This document shows, one piece after another, positions 34,347-41,600 of a DNA stretch of 64,000 nucleotides. The stretch is taken from the NCBI RefSeq assembly GCF_001895025.1, contig NZ_BCXI01000007.1:62001-126000 (forward strand), written 5' to 3'. Positions within the stretch are counted from its first letter, which is position 1, and every line of letters starts with the position of its first letter. The DNA comes from Rhodococcus zopfii NBRC 100606 = JCM 9919. Lineage in GTDB: Bacteria; Actinomycetota; Actinomycetes; Mycobacteriales; Mycobacteriaceae. The notes below the pieces were generated by a model. It had not been told where the DNA came from, did no database searches, and saw nothing but the letters and a program-made list of their open reading frames with translations. The translations under genes were made by a program, and so were the position numbers.

Positions 34347-35585
34347 GTGACACAGCATGACCCGGCGCATCAGGACCCGACAACACCGGCGGGTGCGCTC
34401 GACGGCATCAGGGTGCTCGAACTGGGCACCCTGATCGCCGGCCCGTTCGCCGGGCGGCTGCTCGGCGACATGGGCGCCGACGTCATCAAGATCGAGGATC
34501 CGAAGCGACCCGACCCGCTGCGCACCTGGGGTCAGGGCGAGAAGGACGGGCACCGGTTCTTCTGGACCGTGCACGCCCGCAACAAGCGGTGCGTGACCCT
34601 CGACCTGCGGTCGGCCGACGGGCAGGGCCTGTTCCGCCGGCTCGTCGCGGAATCGGACGTGGTGGTCGAGAACTTCCGGCCGGGCACCCTCGAGGGGTGG
34701 GGGCTCGGCTACGACGAGCTCGCGGCCGTGAACCCGCGGATCGTGCTCGCGCGGGTGTCCGGTTACGGGCAGACCGGACCCAAGGCGGGGCGAGCCGGAT
34801 ACGCCTCGGTCGCCGAGGCGGAGTCCGGCCTGCGTCATCTCAACGGCTATCCGGGCCAGGCCCCGCCGCGGCTGGCGCTGTCGCTCGGGGATTCCCTGGC
34901 CGGCATGTTCGCCGTCCAGGGCATCCTCGCGGCGCTCGTCTCCCGCGAACGCACCGGACGCGGGCAGGTCGTCGACGTCGCACTCACCGAATCCTGCCTG
35001 GCCATCCAGGAATCGGTGATCCCCGACTACGACGCGGCCGGGGTGGTACGCGGACCGTCCGGCACCCGCCTCGAGGGCATCGCCCCGTCGAACCTGTACC
35101 GCACCGGCGACGACATGTGGATCGTCATCGCCGCCAACCAGGACACCGTGTTCCGCCGGTTGTGCGCCGCGATGGACCGCCCCGAACTGGCCGACGACAT
35201 GCGATTCGCCGATCATCTCGCGCGCGGCGTGCACCAGGACGAGCTCGACGACCTGATCGGCGCCTGGGCGTCGCAGTGGAAGCTCGCCGACCTGCTCGAG
35301 CATCTCGCTTCCGCCGGAGTGGTTGCGGGACCGGTCAATACCGTCGCGGAGGTCGCTGCCGACGAACAGTTCCGTGCGCGCGGCATGCTCGTCGAGCATC
35401 ACGACGAGCGCACCGGATCCGAGGTTCTCGGTCCCGGCGTCGTCCCAGTGCTCGCCGGAACCCCCGGTGGCGTACGCCGCGCCGGTGCACCGGTCGCCGG
35501 ATACGACAATGCCGCGGTGTGGGGCGGGCTGCTCGGCCTCACCGAGCAGCAGCAGGCGGAGTTGAAGGACGCAGGCACCATCTGA
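34347..35585 (+). CDS. CaiB/BaiF family CoA transferase (class III)
   Basis: A 412-residue class III CoA transferase: GIRVLELGTLIAGPFAGRLLGDMGADVIKIEDP at the N-terminus (the catalytic Asp region follows), RNKRCVTLDLR, NFRPGTLEGWGLGYDEL, RVSGYGQTGPKAGRAGY and SERTGRGQVVDVALTE-like GRGQVVDVAL. It starts at GTG 34347, 25 bases after the aldehyde dehydrogenase remnant, and appears intact. It transfers CoA between carboxylic acids, perhaps for the pathway to which the broken hmgA and ALDH belonged. Confidence 0.87.
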   Translation: MTQHDPAHQDPTTPAGALDGIRVLELGTLIAGPFAGRLLGDMGADVIKIEDPKRPDPLRTWGQGEKDGHRFFWTVHARNKRCVTLDLRSADGQGLFRRLVAESDVVVENFRPGTLEGWGLGYDELAAVNPRIVLARVSGYGQTGPKAGRAGYASVAEAESGLRHLNGYPGQAPPRLALSLGDSLAGMFAVQGILAALVSRERTGRGQVVDVALTESCLAIQESVIPDYDAAGVVRGPSGTRLEGIAPSNLYRTGDDMWIVIAANQDTVFRRLCAAMDRPELADDMRFADHLARGVHQDELDDLIGAWASQWKLADLLEHLASAGVVAGPVNTVAEVAADEQFRARGMLVEHHDERTGSEVLGPGVVPVLAGTPGGVRRAGAPVAGYDNAAVWGGLLGLTEQQQAELKDAGTI

Positions 35586-35633
35586 CGCCGGGCACCCTCT
35601 GCCTGGCCCGCGGCCCCCGCTCCCCGGGTGGTG

Positions 35634-35668
35634 GGAACCAATACTCGGTTTGACCGGGTGAAGGTTCC
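35634..35668. terminator. Hairpin after the CoA transferase
   Basis: GGAACC (35634-35639) pairs with GGTTCC (35663-35668), and inner ACTCGG (35643-35648) pairs with CCGGGT (35654-35659) with one G-T. The outer GGGAACC/GGTTCC design resembles the hairpin at 14443-14485. Confidence 0.5.
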
Positions 35669-35719
35669 GATCATCGGGTGGTGCGGGGGCCTCCCCATTT
35701 CGGCACTCCGCAACTAGAG

Positions 35720-35733
35720 TAGAACACGTTCCA
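35720..35733. promoter_or_regulatory. KstR box upstream of the 35766 gene
   Basis: TAGAACACGTTCCA is a full match to the consensus, 32 bases before the ATG at 35766. It shows that this gene, although inside the accessory segment, belongs to the sterol regulon. Confidence 0.85.
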
Positions 35734-35765
35734 GTATGCGACTCGCGTCCTTGAAGGAGTGCCGA

Positions 35766-36896
35766 ATGCACACCCCGCTCTGCGGCGAACTCGGTATCGA
35801 GTTCCCCATCTTCGCGTTCACCCACTGCCGCGACGTCGTCGTGGCCGTCTCCAAGGCCGGTGGCTTCGGCGTCCTCGGCGCCGTCGGGTTCACGCCCGAG
35901 CAGCTCGAAGTCGAGCTGAACTGGATCGACGAGCACATCGGCGACCACCCGTACGGCGTCGACATCGTGATCCCGAACAAGTACGAGGGCATGGACTCGA
36001 ACCTGTCCGCCGAAGAACTCACGAAGATGCTGCAGTCGATGGTGCCGCAGGAGACCCTCGATTTCGGGCGCAAGATCCTCACCGACCACGGCGTGCCGCT
36101 TCCCGAGGGCGACGATAACGCGTTGCAGCTGCTCGGCTGGACCGAGGCCACCGCGACCCCCCAGGTCGAGATCGCGCTGCAGCATCCGAAGGTCACGCTC
36201 ATCGCCAACGCGCTCGGCACTCCGCCTGCCGACATGATCGCCCACATCCACGACGCCGGACGCAAGGTCGCCGCGCTGTGCGGCTCGCCCGCCCAGGCCC
36301 GCAAGCACGCCGACGCCGGTGTCGACATCATCATCGCCCAGGGCGGCGAGGGTGGCGGCCACTGCGGTGAAGTGGGCTCGATCGTGCTGTGGCCGCAGGT
36401 CGTCAAGGAGGTCGCGCCGATCCCGGTGCTCGCCGCCGGCGGTATCGGCAGCGGCCAGCAGATCGCCGCCGCACTCGCGTTGGGCGCGCAGGGCGCGTGG
36501 TCGGGCTCGCAGTGGCTGATGGTCGAGGAGGCGGAGAACACCGCCGTCCAGCAGGCCGCCTACGCGAAGGCCAGCAGCCGCGATACCGTGCGCAGCCGCT
36601 CGTTCACCGGCAAACCCTGCCGCATGCTGCGCAACGACTGGACCGAGGCGTGGGAGAAGGAAGGCAACCCCGCGCCGCTGGGAATGCCATTGCAGTACAT
36701 GGTGTCCGGGATGGCGGTCGCGGCCACGCACAAGTATCCGGACGAGACCGTCGACGTGGCGTTCAATCCCGTCGGTCAGGTCGTCGGCCAGCTCACCAAG
36801 GTCGAGAAGTCGGCCGCCGTCATCGAACGTTGGGTGCAGGAGTACCTCGACGCGACCGGAACCCTCGAACAGTTCAACGAGGCCGCCAACGCCTGA
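35766..36896 (+). CDS. Nitronate monooxygenase-like FMN protein (2-NPD family), KstR-boxed
   Basis: A 376-residue TIM-barrel flavoprotein: FPIFAFTHCRDVVVAVSKAGGFGVLGAVG, TLIANALGTPP, VDIIIAQGGEGGGHCGE and VLAAGGIGSGQQIAAALALGAQG. It is paralogous to the protein at 24709. The ATG at 35766 has GAAGGAGT seven bases upstream; an ATG at 35736 would start inside the region next to the KstR box. The KstR site implies induction by sterol. It likely acts as a flavin reductase or oxidase on an acyl-CoA intermediate. It ends at a 16-bp hairpin shared with the convergent mceF gene. Confidence 0.85.
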   Translation: MHTPLCGELGIEFPIFAFTHCRDVVVAVSKAGGFGVLGAVGFTPEQLEVELNWIDEHIGDHPYGVDIVIPNKYEGMDSNLSAEELTKMLQSMVPQETLDFGRKILTDHGVPLPEGDDNALQLLGWTEATATPQVEIALQHPKVTLIANALGTPPADMIAHIHDAGRKVAALCGSPAQARKHADAGVDIIIAQGGEGGGHCGEVGSIVLWPQVVKEVAPIPVLAAGGIGSGQQIAAALALGAQGAWSGSQWLMVEEAENTAVQQAAYAKASSRDTVRSRSFTGKPCRMLRNDWTEAWEKEGNPAPLGMPLQYMVSGMAVAATHKYPDETVDVAFNPVGQVVGQLTKVEKSAAVIERWVQEYLDATGTLEQFNEAANA

Positions 36897-36901
36897 TCCC
36901 C

Positions 36902-36939
36902 GTCCGGTGCGGCGCGACGATTCTCGCGCCGCACCGGAC
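36902..36939. terminator. Bidirectional hairpin between convergent genes
   Basis: A perfect 16-bp stem (36902-36917 with 36924-36939), arm GTCCGGTGCGGCGCGA, six-base loop, fills the gap between stops at 36896 (+) and 36945 (-). Confidence 0.78.
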
Positions 36940-36944
36940 GTGTG

Positions 36945-38087
36945 CTACCCGGTCGGCAGCAGCAGATCCTCCAGCGTCTGCGGACCCCCGAGCGCGAGAC
37001 GTCCCGGTGCGTAACGGGTTCCGTCCCGCCCGATGTACACCCCGGTGATCGGATCGTAGGTTCCTGCGACGGCCCCCGCGACGCCCTGCTCGACCGCCTG
37101 GTCCCGGCAGGTCTGTACCGTCGCCCCACGCAGGCCCGGGAACTCGAGACACGGCAGATTCCGGGCACCGCGCACCGCGACCGGATCGTCCGACGGTAGC
37201 TTGCAGTACAGGCCGGCGGGTGTTTCCGGCACGTCGAGCTCGGTGGGGGAGCGCCGTTGTCCGGGCGGCAGGAAGCCCTCGATGCACGGCGGCGGGTCGT
37301 TGTACGAGTTGACGAAGAACGTGTTCTGCGAGGGGTTGTCGACGTTCGGCAACGCGGCGGACTGGGTGGACGCCATGATCGACGGGAACAGCACCAGTAT
37401 CTGTTCGATGCCCGGGTTGTACACGGCGGCAACCTGTTCGACCGAGATGAGGTTGGCGAGCAAGAGCGGCAGCGTCGGTTCGATCCGTTGGAAACCCGCG
37501 CGCACCTCGTCGGCGTTGTCCGCGGCTTCCCCGGCGACCGCAGTGGCCGAATCCACCAGTGTCCGCAGGTCGTCGCCGGACGCGCCGATCGCGGTGTGCG
37601 CCTCATCGAGCAGGAGCGCCAGCCGATCCGACCCGACCGACTGCAGGGTGCCGTCGAGCCGGTCGAGGGCGCGGTCGACCGGCTCGGGGAGTGTCACGCG
37701 GTCGCGGGGCAGGACGTCACCGCCCGCCAGGTACGGCGCGTTCTCGTCGCCCGGCACCAGGTCGACGAAGCGTTCGCCGATCGCCGACATGCTGCGCACC
37801 TCTACCGCCGTCGACGCCGGGACCGGCACCGACGAGTCGAGGGAGAGGGTGGCCTCGGCACCGTCGACGGTCATCCGGACGCCGGTGACCCGGCCGATCG
37901 TCACCCCTCGATACGTGACATTCGCGGTCGGGTACAGGCCGCCGCCGTCGGCGAGGTCGAGGCGCACGTCGTAACGCCCGATGCCGAGTTGCCCGGGAAC
38001 CTGCACGAACCACAGCGCGACGGTGAGGATCGCCACGAGGCCGATCGCCAGGAACACGATCAGCCGGTTGCGGACGGACGGCATCAT
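36945..38087 (-). CDS. MceF-type protein of the second mce operon, shortened
   Basis: A 380-residue Mce protein with one N-terminal membrane segment (IVFLAIGLVAILTVALWFV), an MCE domain with GGGLYPTANVTYRGVTIGRV and FVDLVPGD, and the MceF tail LPLLLANLISVEQVAAVYNPGIEQILVLFPS, then CIEGFLPPGQRR and CLEFPG. Aligned by eye with Mce4F (471 residues) it lacks about 56 residues of the helical region between AGEAADNADEV and IEPTLPLL, in frame. It overlaps mceE by four bases. Mce proteins form periplasmic tubes for lipid uptake. No mam genes follow. Confidence 0.85.
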   Translation of the reverse strand: MMPSVRNRLIVFLAIGLVAILTVALWFVQVPGQLGIGRYDVRLDLADGGGLYPTANVTYRGVTIGRVTGVRMTVDGAEATLSLDSSVPVPASTAVEVRSMSAIGERFVDLVPGDENAPYLAGGDVLPRDRVTLPEPVDRALDRLDGTLQSVGSDRLALLLDEAHTAIGASGDDLRTLVDSATAVAGEAADNADEVRAGFQRIEPTLPLLLANLISVEQVAAVYNPGIEQILVLFPSIMASTQSAALPNVDNPSQNTFFVNSYNDPPPCIEGFLPPGQRRSPTELDVPETPAGLYCKLPSDDPVAVRGARNLPCLEFPGLRGATVQTCRDQAVEQGVAGAVAGTYDPITGVYIGRDGTRYAPGRLALGGPQTLEDLLLPTG

Positions 38088-39205
38088 CGAGGAACCCCCA
38101 GCAGTCGGGCGAGCAGACCCATCGGGTCCGTGGCGGCCGGGTCGGCGACGTCCGGGGCGGCCGGGACCGCGGCGGGCGGGCCGGTGAGCGCGTTCTCGAA
38201 CGGGGTGCCGAGCAGCAGCGCGTTCTCGAGGGTCGGCAGCGTCAGGTCCAGGATCACCGTGCCGTTCGCGTAGTCGCCGCGCACCGCGTTGCGGTAGGTG
38301 TCGATGGGGAACGGGAAGGTGAGCAGGTACCGGAGCGACTCGGTGAGTGAATCGCCGGCAGCGGTGAGCGCGGCCATCACGGGTTCGTGGTCGCGGAGAT
38401 TCGCGACCACGTCGTCCCCGGACGCGTCGACGAGATCGCCGGCGATCCGTCCCAGATCCCCGAGGGACGTCAGTGCCTGCGTCAGATCCTCGCGGCGATC
38501 GGACAACTCGGTCAGCGCCGGGGCCAGGGTGTCGGTGGCGTCGGCGAGCACGTCGTTCTGTGCGGACACCTCGACCGCGAGCGCGTCGAGGGATTCCGTC
38601 GCCCCCACGATCTGCGCCTTCTGATCGTCGAGACCGGTGAGCGCGACGTCGAGCTGCCCGAGCAGGGTTCGTACCGACTCCTGCCGGCCGCCCAGGGCGA
38701 GGTTCAGTTCCCGGGAGTTCTCCTGCGCCTGGGCGAGGCCGCCGCCGCTGAGCACCAGCGACAACGCCGACAGGGTCTGCTCGGTGGTGGGGAACCGACC
38801 GGCGCGTTCGAGCGGGATGACGTCACCGTCCTCCAGGGTGCCCGTCGGGGGTTCGGTGATCGGCGGGGCGAGCTCGAGATGTGCGGACCCGAGCAGGCTG
38901 GTCTGCCCGATCCTCGCGGTCGCATTCGCGGGCAGTTCGGTGGCGCCGTCGAGCACCACCGTCACGACCGCGTGATCGGCGTCGAGCCGGATGTCGTCCA
39001 CTCGCCCGACCGTGACATCTGCGACCCGGACCCGCGAATTCCGTTCGAGCGTCGTCACGTTCGGCATCTCGATCTCGACGCTGTGGGCGCCGTCACCGTG
39101 ACCGCGGGTGCCGGGCAGCGTCAGCGAGTTCACGCCGCGCCATTCGCACCCGCTCGTGGCCAGGACGAGCGGCACCAGCAGCAGGGCCGTGCGCGCGGTT
39201 CTCAT
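38084..39205 (-). CDS. MceE-type lipoprotein of the second mce operon
   Basis: A 373-residue Mce lipoprotein. The signal peptide ends in the lipobox ATSGC (Cys20), followed by EWRGVNSLTLPG and an MCE domain with MPNVTTLERNSRVRVADVTVGRV and ATARIGQTSLLGSAHLELAPP, very close to Mce4E. The helical part is co-linear with Mce4E, with no internal gap. It overlaps mceD and mceF by four bases on each side. Confidence 0.88.
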   Translation of the reverse strand: MRTARTALLLVPLVLATSGCEWRGVNSLTLPGTRGHGDGAHSVEIEMPNVTTLERNSRVRVADVTVGRVDDIRLDADHAVVTVVLDGATELPANATARIGQTSLLGSAHLELAPPITEPPTGTLEDGDVIPLERAGRFPTTEQTLSALSLVLSGGGLAQAQENSRELNLALGGRQESVRTLLGQLDVALTGLDDQKAQIVGATESLDALAVEVSAQNDVLADATDTLAPALTELSDRREDLTQALTSLGDLGRIAGDLVDASGDDVVANLRDHEPVMAALTAAGDSLTESLRYLLTFPFPIDTYRNAVRGDYANGTVILDLTLPTLENALLLGTPFENALTGPPAAVPAAPDVADPAATDPMGLLARLLGVPR

Positions 39206-40410
39206 CGCCCTCCCGGAAGAAGCAGGTCCTCGAGCTCGGAGCCGGAGGACACCGGGGCCAGGCCCGGTTCGGTGTGCACGAGCTGGCCGGGCAGAGCGCC
39301 GACGCCCCGGGTCGGATTGATCATGATCGGGGGGTAGTCGACGGCGAGCAGATGCAGGATCGGGCCGAGCTGCTGCACACACAGTTCCGATCCGGTGTGC
39401 GCGTCGACGTCCTCCGCAGCCGCGAGCGCCGAGCAGATGAACTGCACCGGGTTGGCGAAGTTGGTCAACGACAGCGCCGAGACGACCCTGTTGTGCGCGG
39501 GCTGGTAGATGCCCTGCAGATTCGACAGCGCGGTCGGCGCGACGTGGAGGACCTGCGCGACCCCGTCGCGCTGAGCCGCGAGTGTCTCGGCGAGTTCGCT
39601 CGTCCGGTCGACGGTGCCGCCGATCCGCTCGCGGTCGTCGCGCACGAACCGGCCGACATCGTCGAGGGCGGTGTCCAGCGAGCCCAGCGCGGCGCCCATG
39701 TCGTCGCGGTTGGCGTCGAGAATCTGTGTCACCGAAGCCATCCGGTTGTTGAACGAGACGATCTGTTCGTGACTGTTCGACAACGCGTCGACGAACACCT
39801 GCAGGTTGCGGACGACCGCGAACAGGTCGCCGCGACCGTCCGAGACGGTGCGCAGCGCCGCCGACAGTTCCTCGGCGGTCGTGCGCAGATCCGTACCCCG
39901 GCCCTCGACGTTGCTCGCGGCGACGTCGAGGACCTCGCCGAGCGGTCCCTGCGGGTCGTCCGGGGCGGGTCCGAGTTCGGCGGTCAGCTCGGCGAGCTGC
40001 CGGGTCACCTCGTCCCATTCGACCGGCACGGCGGTGCGCTCGATCGGGATCGTCGAGCCGGGAGGGAGCCGGGGGCCTTCGGTGTAGGCGGGAGCGAGCT
40101 GGACGAATCGCGCCGACACGAGCGTCGGCGCCATCACCGCGGCCCGCACCTCGGCGGGCACCGGCCGGTCCGCGTCGATCTCGAACGTGACGAGCACGCG
40201 GTCGCCGTGCGGCTCGAGGCCCGTGACCCGCCCGACGTCGACGCCCATCACGCGCACGTCGTCCCCGACGTACAGGCCACGGGCGGAGGTGAATTCGGCG
40301 GTGAACTCGTGGTCCGACCGCCACGGCGCGATCCCGTAGGACACGACGGCGACCGCGCCGAGCACGAGGAGCGGGATCAGCCACGGCAGCAGCGCACGGA
40401 TGCGGCTCAC
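39202..40410 (-). CDS. MceD-type protein of the second mce operon
   Basis: A 402-residue Mce protein: a membrane segment LIPLLVLGAVAVVSYGI, an MCE domain with SARGLYVGDDVRVMGVDVGRVTGLEP and APTLVSARFVQLAPAY, and a long helical region co-linear with Mce4D up to CVQQLGPILHLLAVDYPPIMINP. It starts at GTG 40410 (VSRIRALLPW), overlapping the stop of the YrbE-MceC fusion by four bases. The C-terminal linker is shorter than in Mce4D. It looks intact. Confidence 0.87.
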   Translation of the reverse strand: MSRIRALLPWLIPLLVLGAVAVVSYGIAPWRSDHEFTAEFTSARGLYVGDDVRVMGVDVGRVTGLEPHGDRVLVTFEIDADRPVPAEVRAAVMAPTLVSARFVQLAPAYTEGPRLPPGSTIPIERTAVPVEWDEVTRQLAELTAELGPAPDDPQGPLGEVLDVAASNVEGRGTDLRTTAEELSAALRTVSDGRGDLFAVVRNLQVFVDALSNSHEQIVSFNNRMASVTQILDANRDDMGAALGSLDTALDDVGRFVRDDRERIGGTVDRTSELAETLAAQRDGVAQVLHVAPTALSNLQGIYQPAHNRVVSALSLTNFANPVQFICSALAAAEDVDAHTGSELCVQQLGPILHLLAVDYPPIMINPTRGVGALPGQLVHTEPGLAPVSSGSELEDLLLPGGR

Positions 40411-41579
40411 GGGGTACCTCCGCTCGCACCGGCCCGTTCGAGCGCGTCGGTCAGCGCCGGTTCGATCACCTCGAGCGGCAGCAGGTTCTGGATGTAGGAG
40501 TTGAAGAACGGGCCGGAGGCGACGGCCTCCCCGAGCTCGGTGGCGTACGGACCGAGCCGCGCGATGGCGAGGGCGATGTTGTCGCGGTTGCGGGTGAGCA
40601 CGTCCAGCACGGCGTCGACCCGTTCCAGCGTGGGAGCGAGCTGTGTCTCGTTGTCGGCCACGAGGTTGGTCAGCTCGACCGACAGCGCGTTCACGTTCCC
40701 GAACAGCGTGGCCAGGGAGCGCTGCCGGAGGTCGAGTTCGCGCAGGATCAGCTCGGCGTCGACGATCAGCCCGTCGACCTGCGCGGTGTCGATGTCCGCG
40801 GCGGTGGTCGTCAGCTCGCCGAGTGCCTCGGTGAGCTGGTAGGGCGCGGTGGTGCGGTCGAGGTCGAACGTCGTGTCCTCGTCCACCTCGCCCGGGCCGG
40901 CGGGCCGGACAGCGGTTCGCGCGACACGGTACTCGCCGGGGCCGACGAGGAGCGTGACCCCGGCGGCGTACGCGCCGGGGTCGACATTCTGCAGCAGAAC
41001 CGAGAAGAAGAAGCCGCCGGTCAGGCCGATCGCGCACACCGCGCCGTTGAGGGTCGCGGCCACCGCGGTCGATGCGAGCGCGCGGGGTACGACGAGCCGG
41101 GCGACCGGGTCGATGCCGAGCACTTCGAGCGCGGCGATCTCCTCGCGGATCGTGCGGGAGCCCAGATCGGCGGCGATCGCGGTGGCCCCCGCGCCCGCGA
41201 CCACGAGCACCGTGACGAGGGGGCCGATCTGGGTGACCGCGCCGAGTCCGGCTCCGGCACCGGACATGTCGCTCGCCCCGATCTCCACGAGCAGGGAGTT
41301 GAGGGTGAAAACGACCAGGACGGTGAACGGGATGGACATCAGGATCGTCGGGACCAGCGAGACGCGCGCGACGAACCAGAACTGGCTGGTGAATTCCCGC
41401 CACTGGAACGGGCCGCGGAACAGTCCGGTCAGTGTGTCGAGCGACAACGAGTAGAAGCTACCCAGGACATGGGCGGCATCGCGCGCTGTCGATCCTCTTC
41501 GCTCCTCCGCTTCCCCCACGGGGCACGCAGGCGGCGTGCACGTCGCCCGAACGTACCGTAGGGTATGTAAGACGGGCAA
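40407..41579 (-). CDS. In-frame fusion of truncated YrbEA and truncated MceC (deletion scar)
   Basis: A 390-residue chimera. Residues about 25-207 match YrbEA permease up to AAGVTLLVG (FRGPFQWREFTSQFWFVARVS, AGAGATAIAADLGSRTIREEIAALEVLGIDP). The sequence then switches to the middle of a MceC protein (ARTAVRPAGPGEVDEDTTFDL, then APYQLTEALGEL) and ends as MceC (RLGPYATELGEAVASGPFFNSYIQNLLP). The end of yrbEA, all of yrbEB, mceA and mceB and the MceC start are missing. MceC also lacks about 60 residues between DTAQVD and GLIVDAEL compared with Mce4C. The true start is uncertain: residues 1-30 of this ORF do not look like YrbE. Confidence 0.85.
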   Translation of the reverse strand: MPVLHTLRYVRATCTPPACPVGEAEERRGSTARDAAHVLGSFYSLSLDTLTGLFRGPFQWREFTSQFWFVARVSLVPTILMSIPFTVLVVFTLNSLLVEIGASDMSGAGAGLGAVTQIGPLVTVLVVAGAGATAIAADLGSRTIREEIAALEVLGIDPVARLVVPRALASTAVAATLNGAVCAIGLTGGFFFSVLLQNVDPGAYAAGVTLLVGPGEYRVARTAVRPAGPGEVDEDTTFDLDRTTAPYQLTEALGELTTTAADIDTAQVDGLIVDAELILRELDLRQRSLATLFGNVNALSVELTNLVADNETQLAPTLERVDAVLDVLTRNRDNIALAIARLGPYATELGEAVASGPFFNSYIQNLLPLEVIEPALTDALERAGASGGTP

Positions 41580-41600
41580 GGGATTGCGGGAGTCGGCCGT

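Noticed and set aside
34287-36731. An 814-residue minus-strand open frame opposite the CoA transferase and the flavoprotein gene
   Set aside because: A shadow of two well-supported plus-strand genes, lacking recognisable motifs.
24709-36896. The two nitronate-monooxygenase-like genes as direct repeats bounding the accessory island
   Set aside because: The two proteins are clearly diverged and the second has its own KstR promoter; there is no long nucleotide identity that would support recombination between them.
40407-41579. The YrbE-MceC chimera as a designed new transporter component
   Set aside because: The join falls within conserved elements of both families and lacks partners YrbEB, MceA and MceB, so a deletion or assembly fault is the simpler reading.
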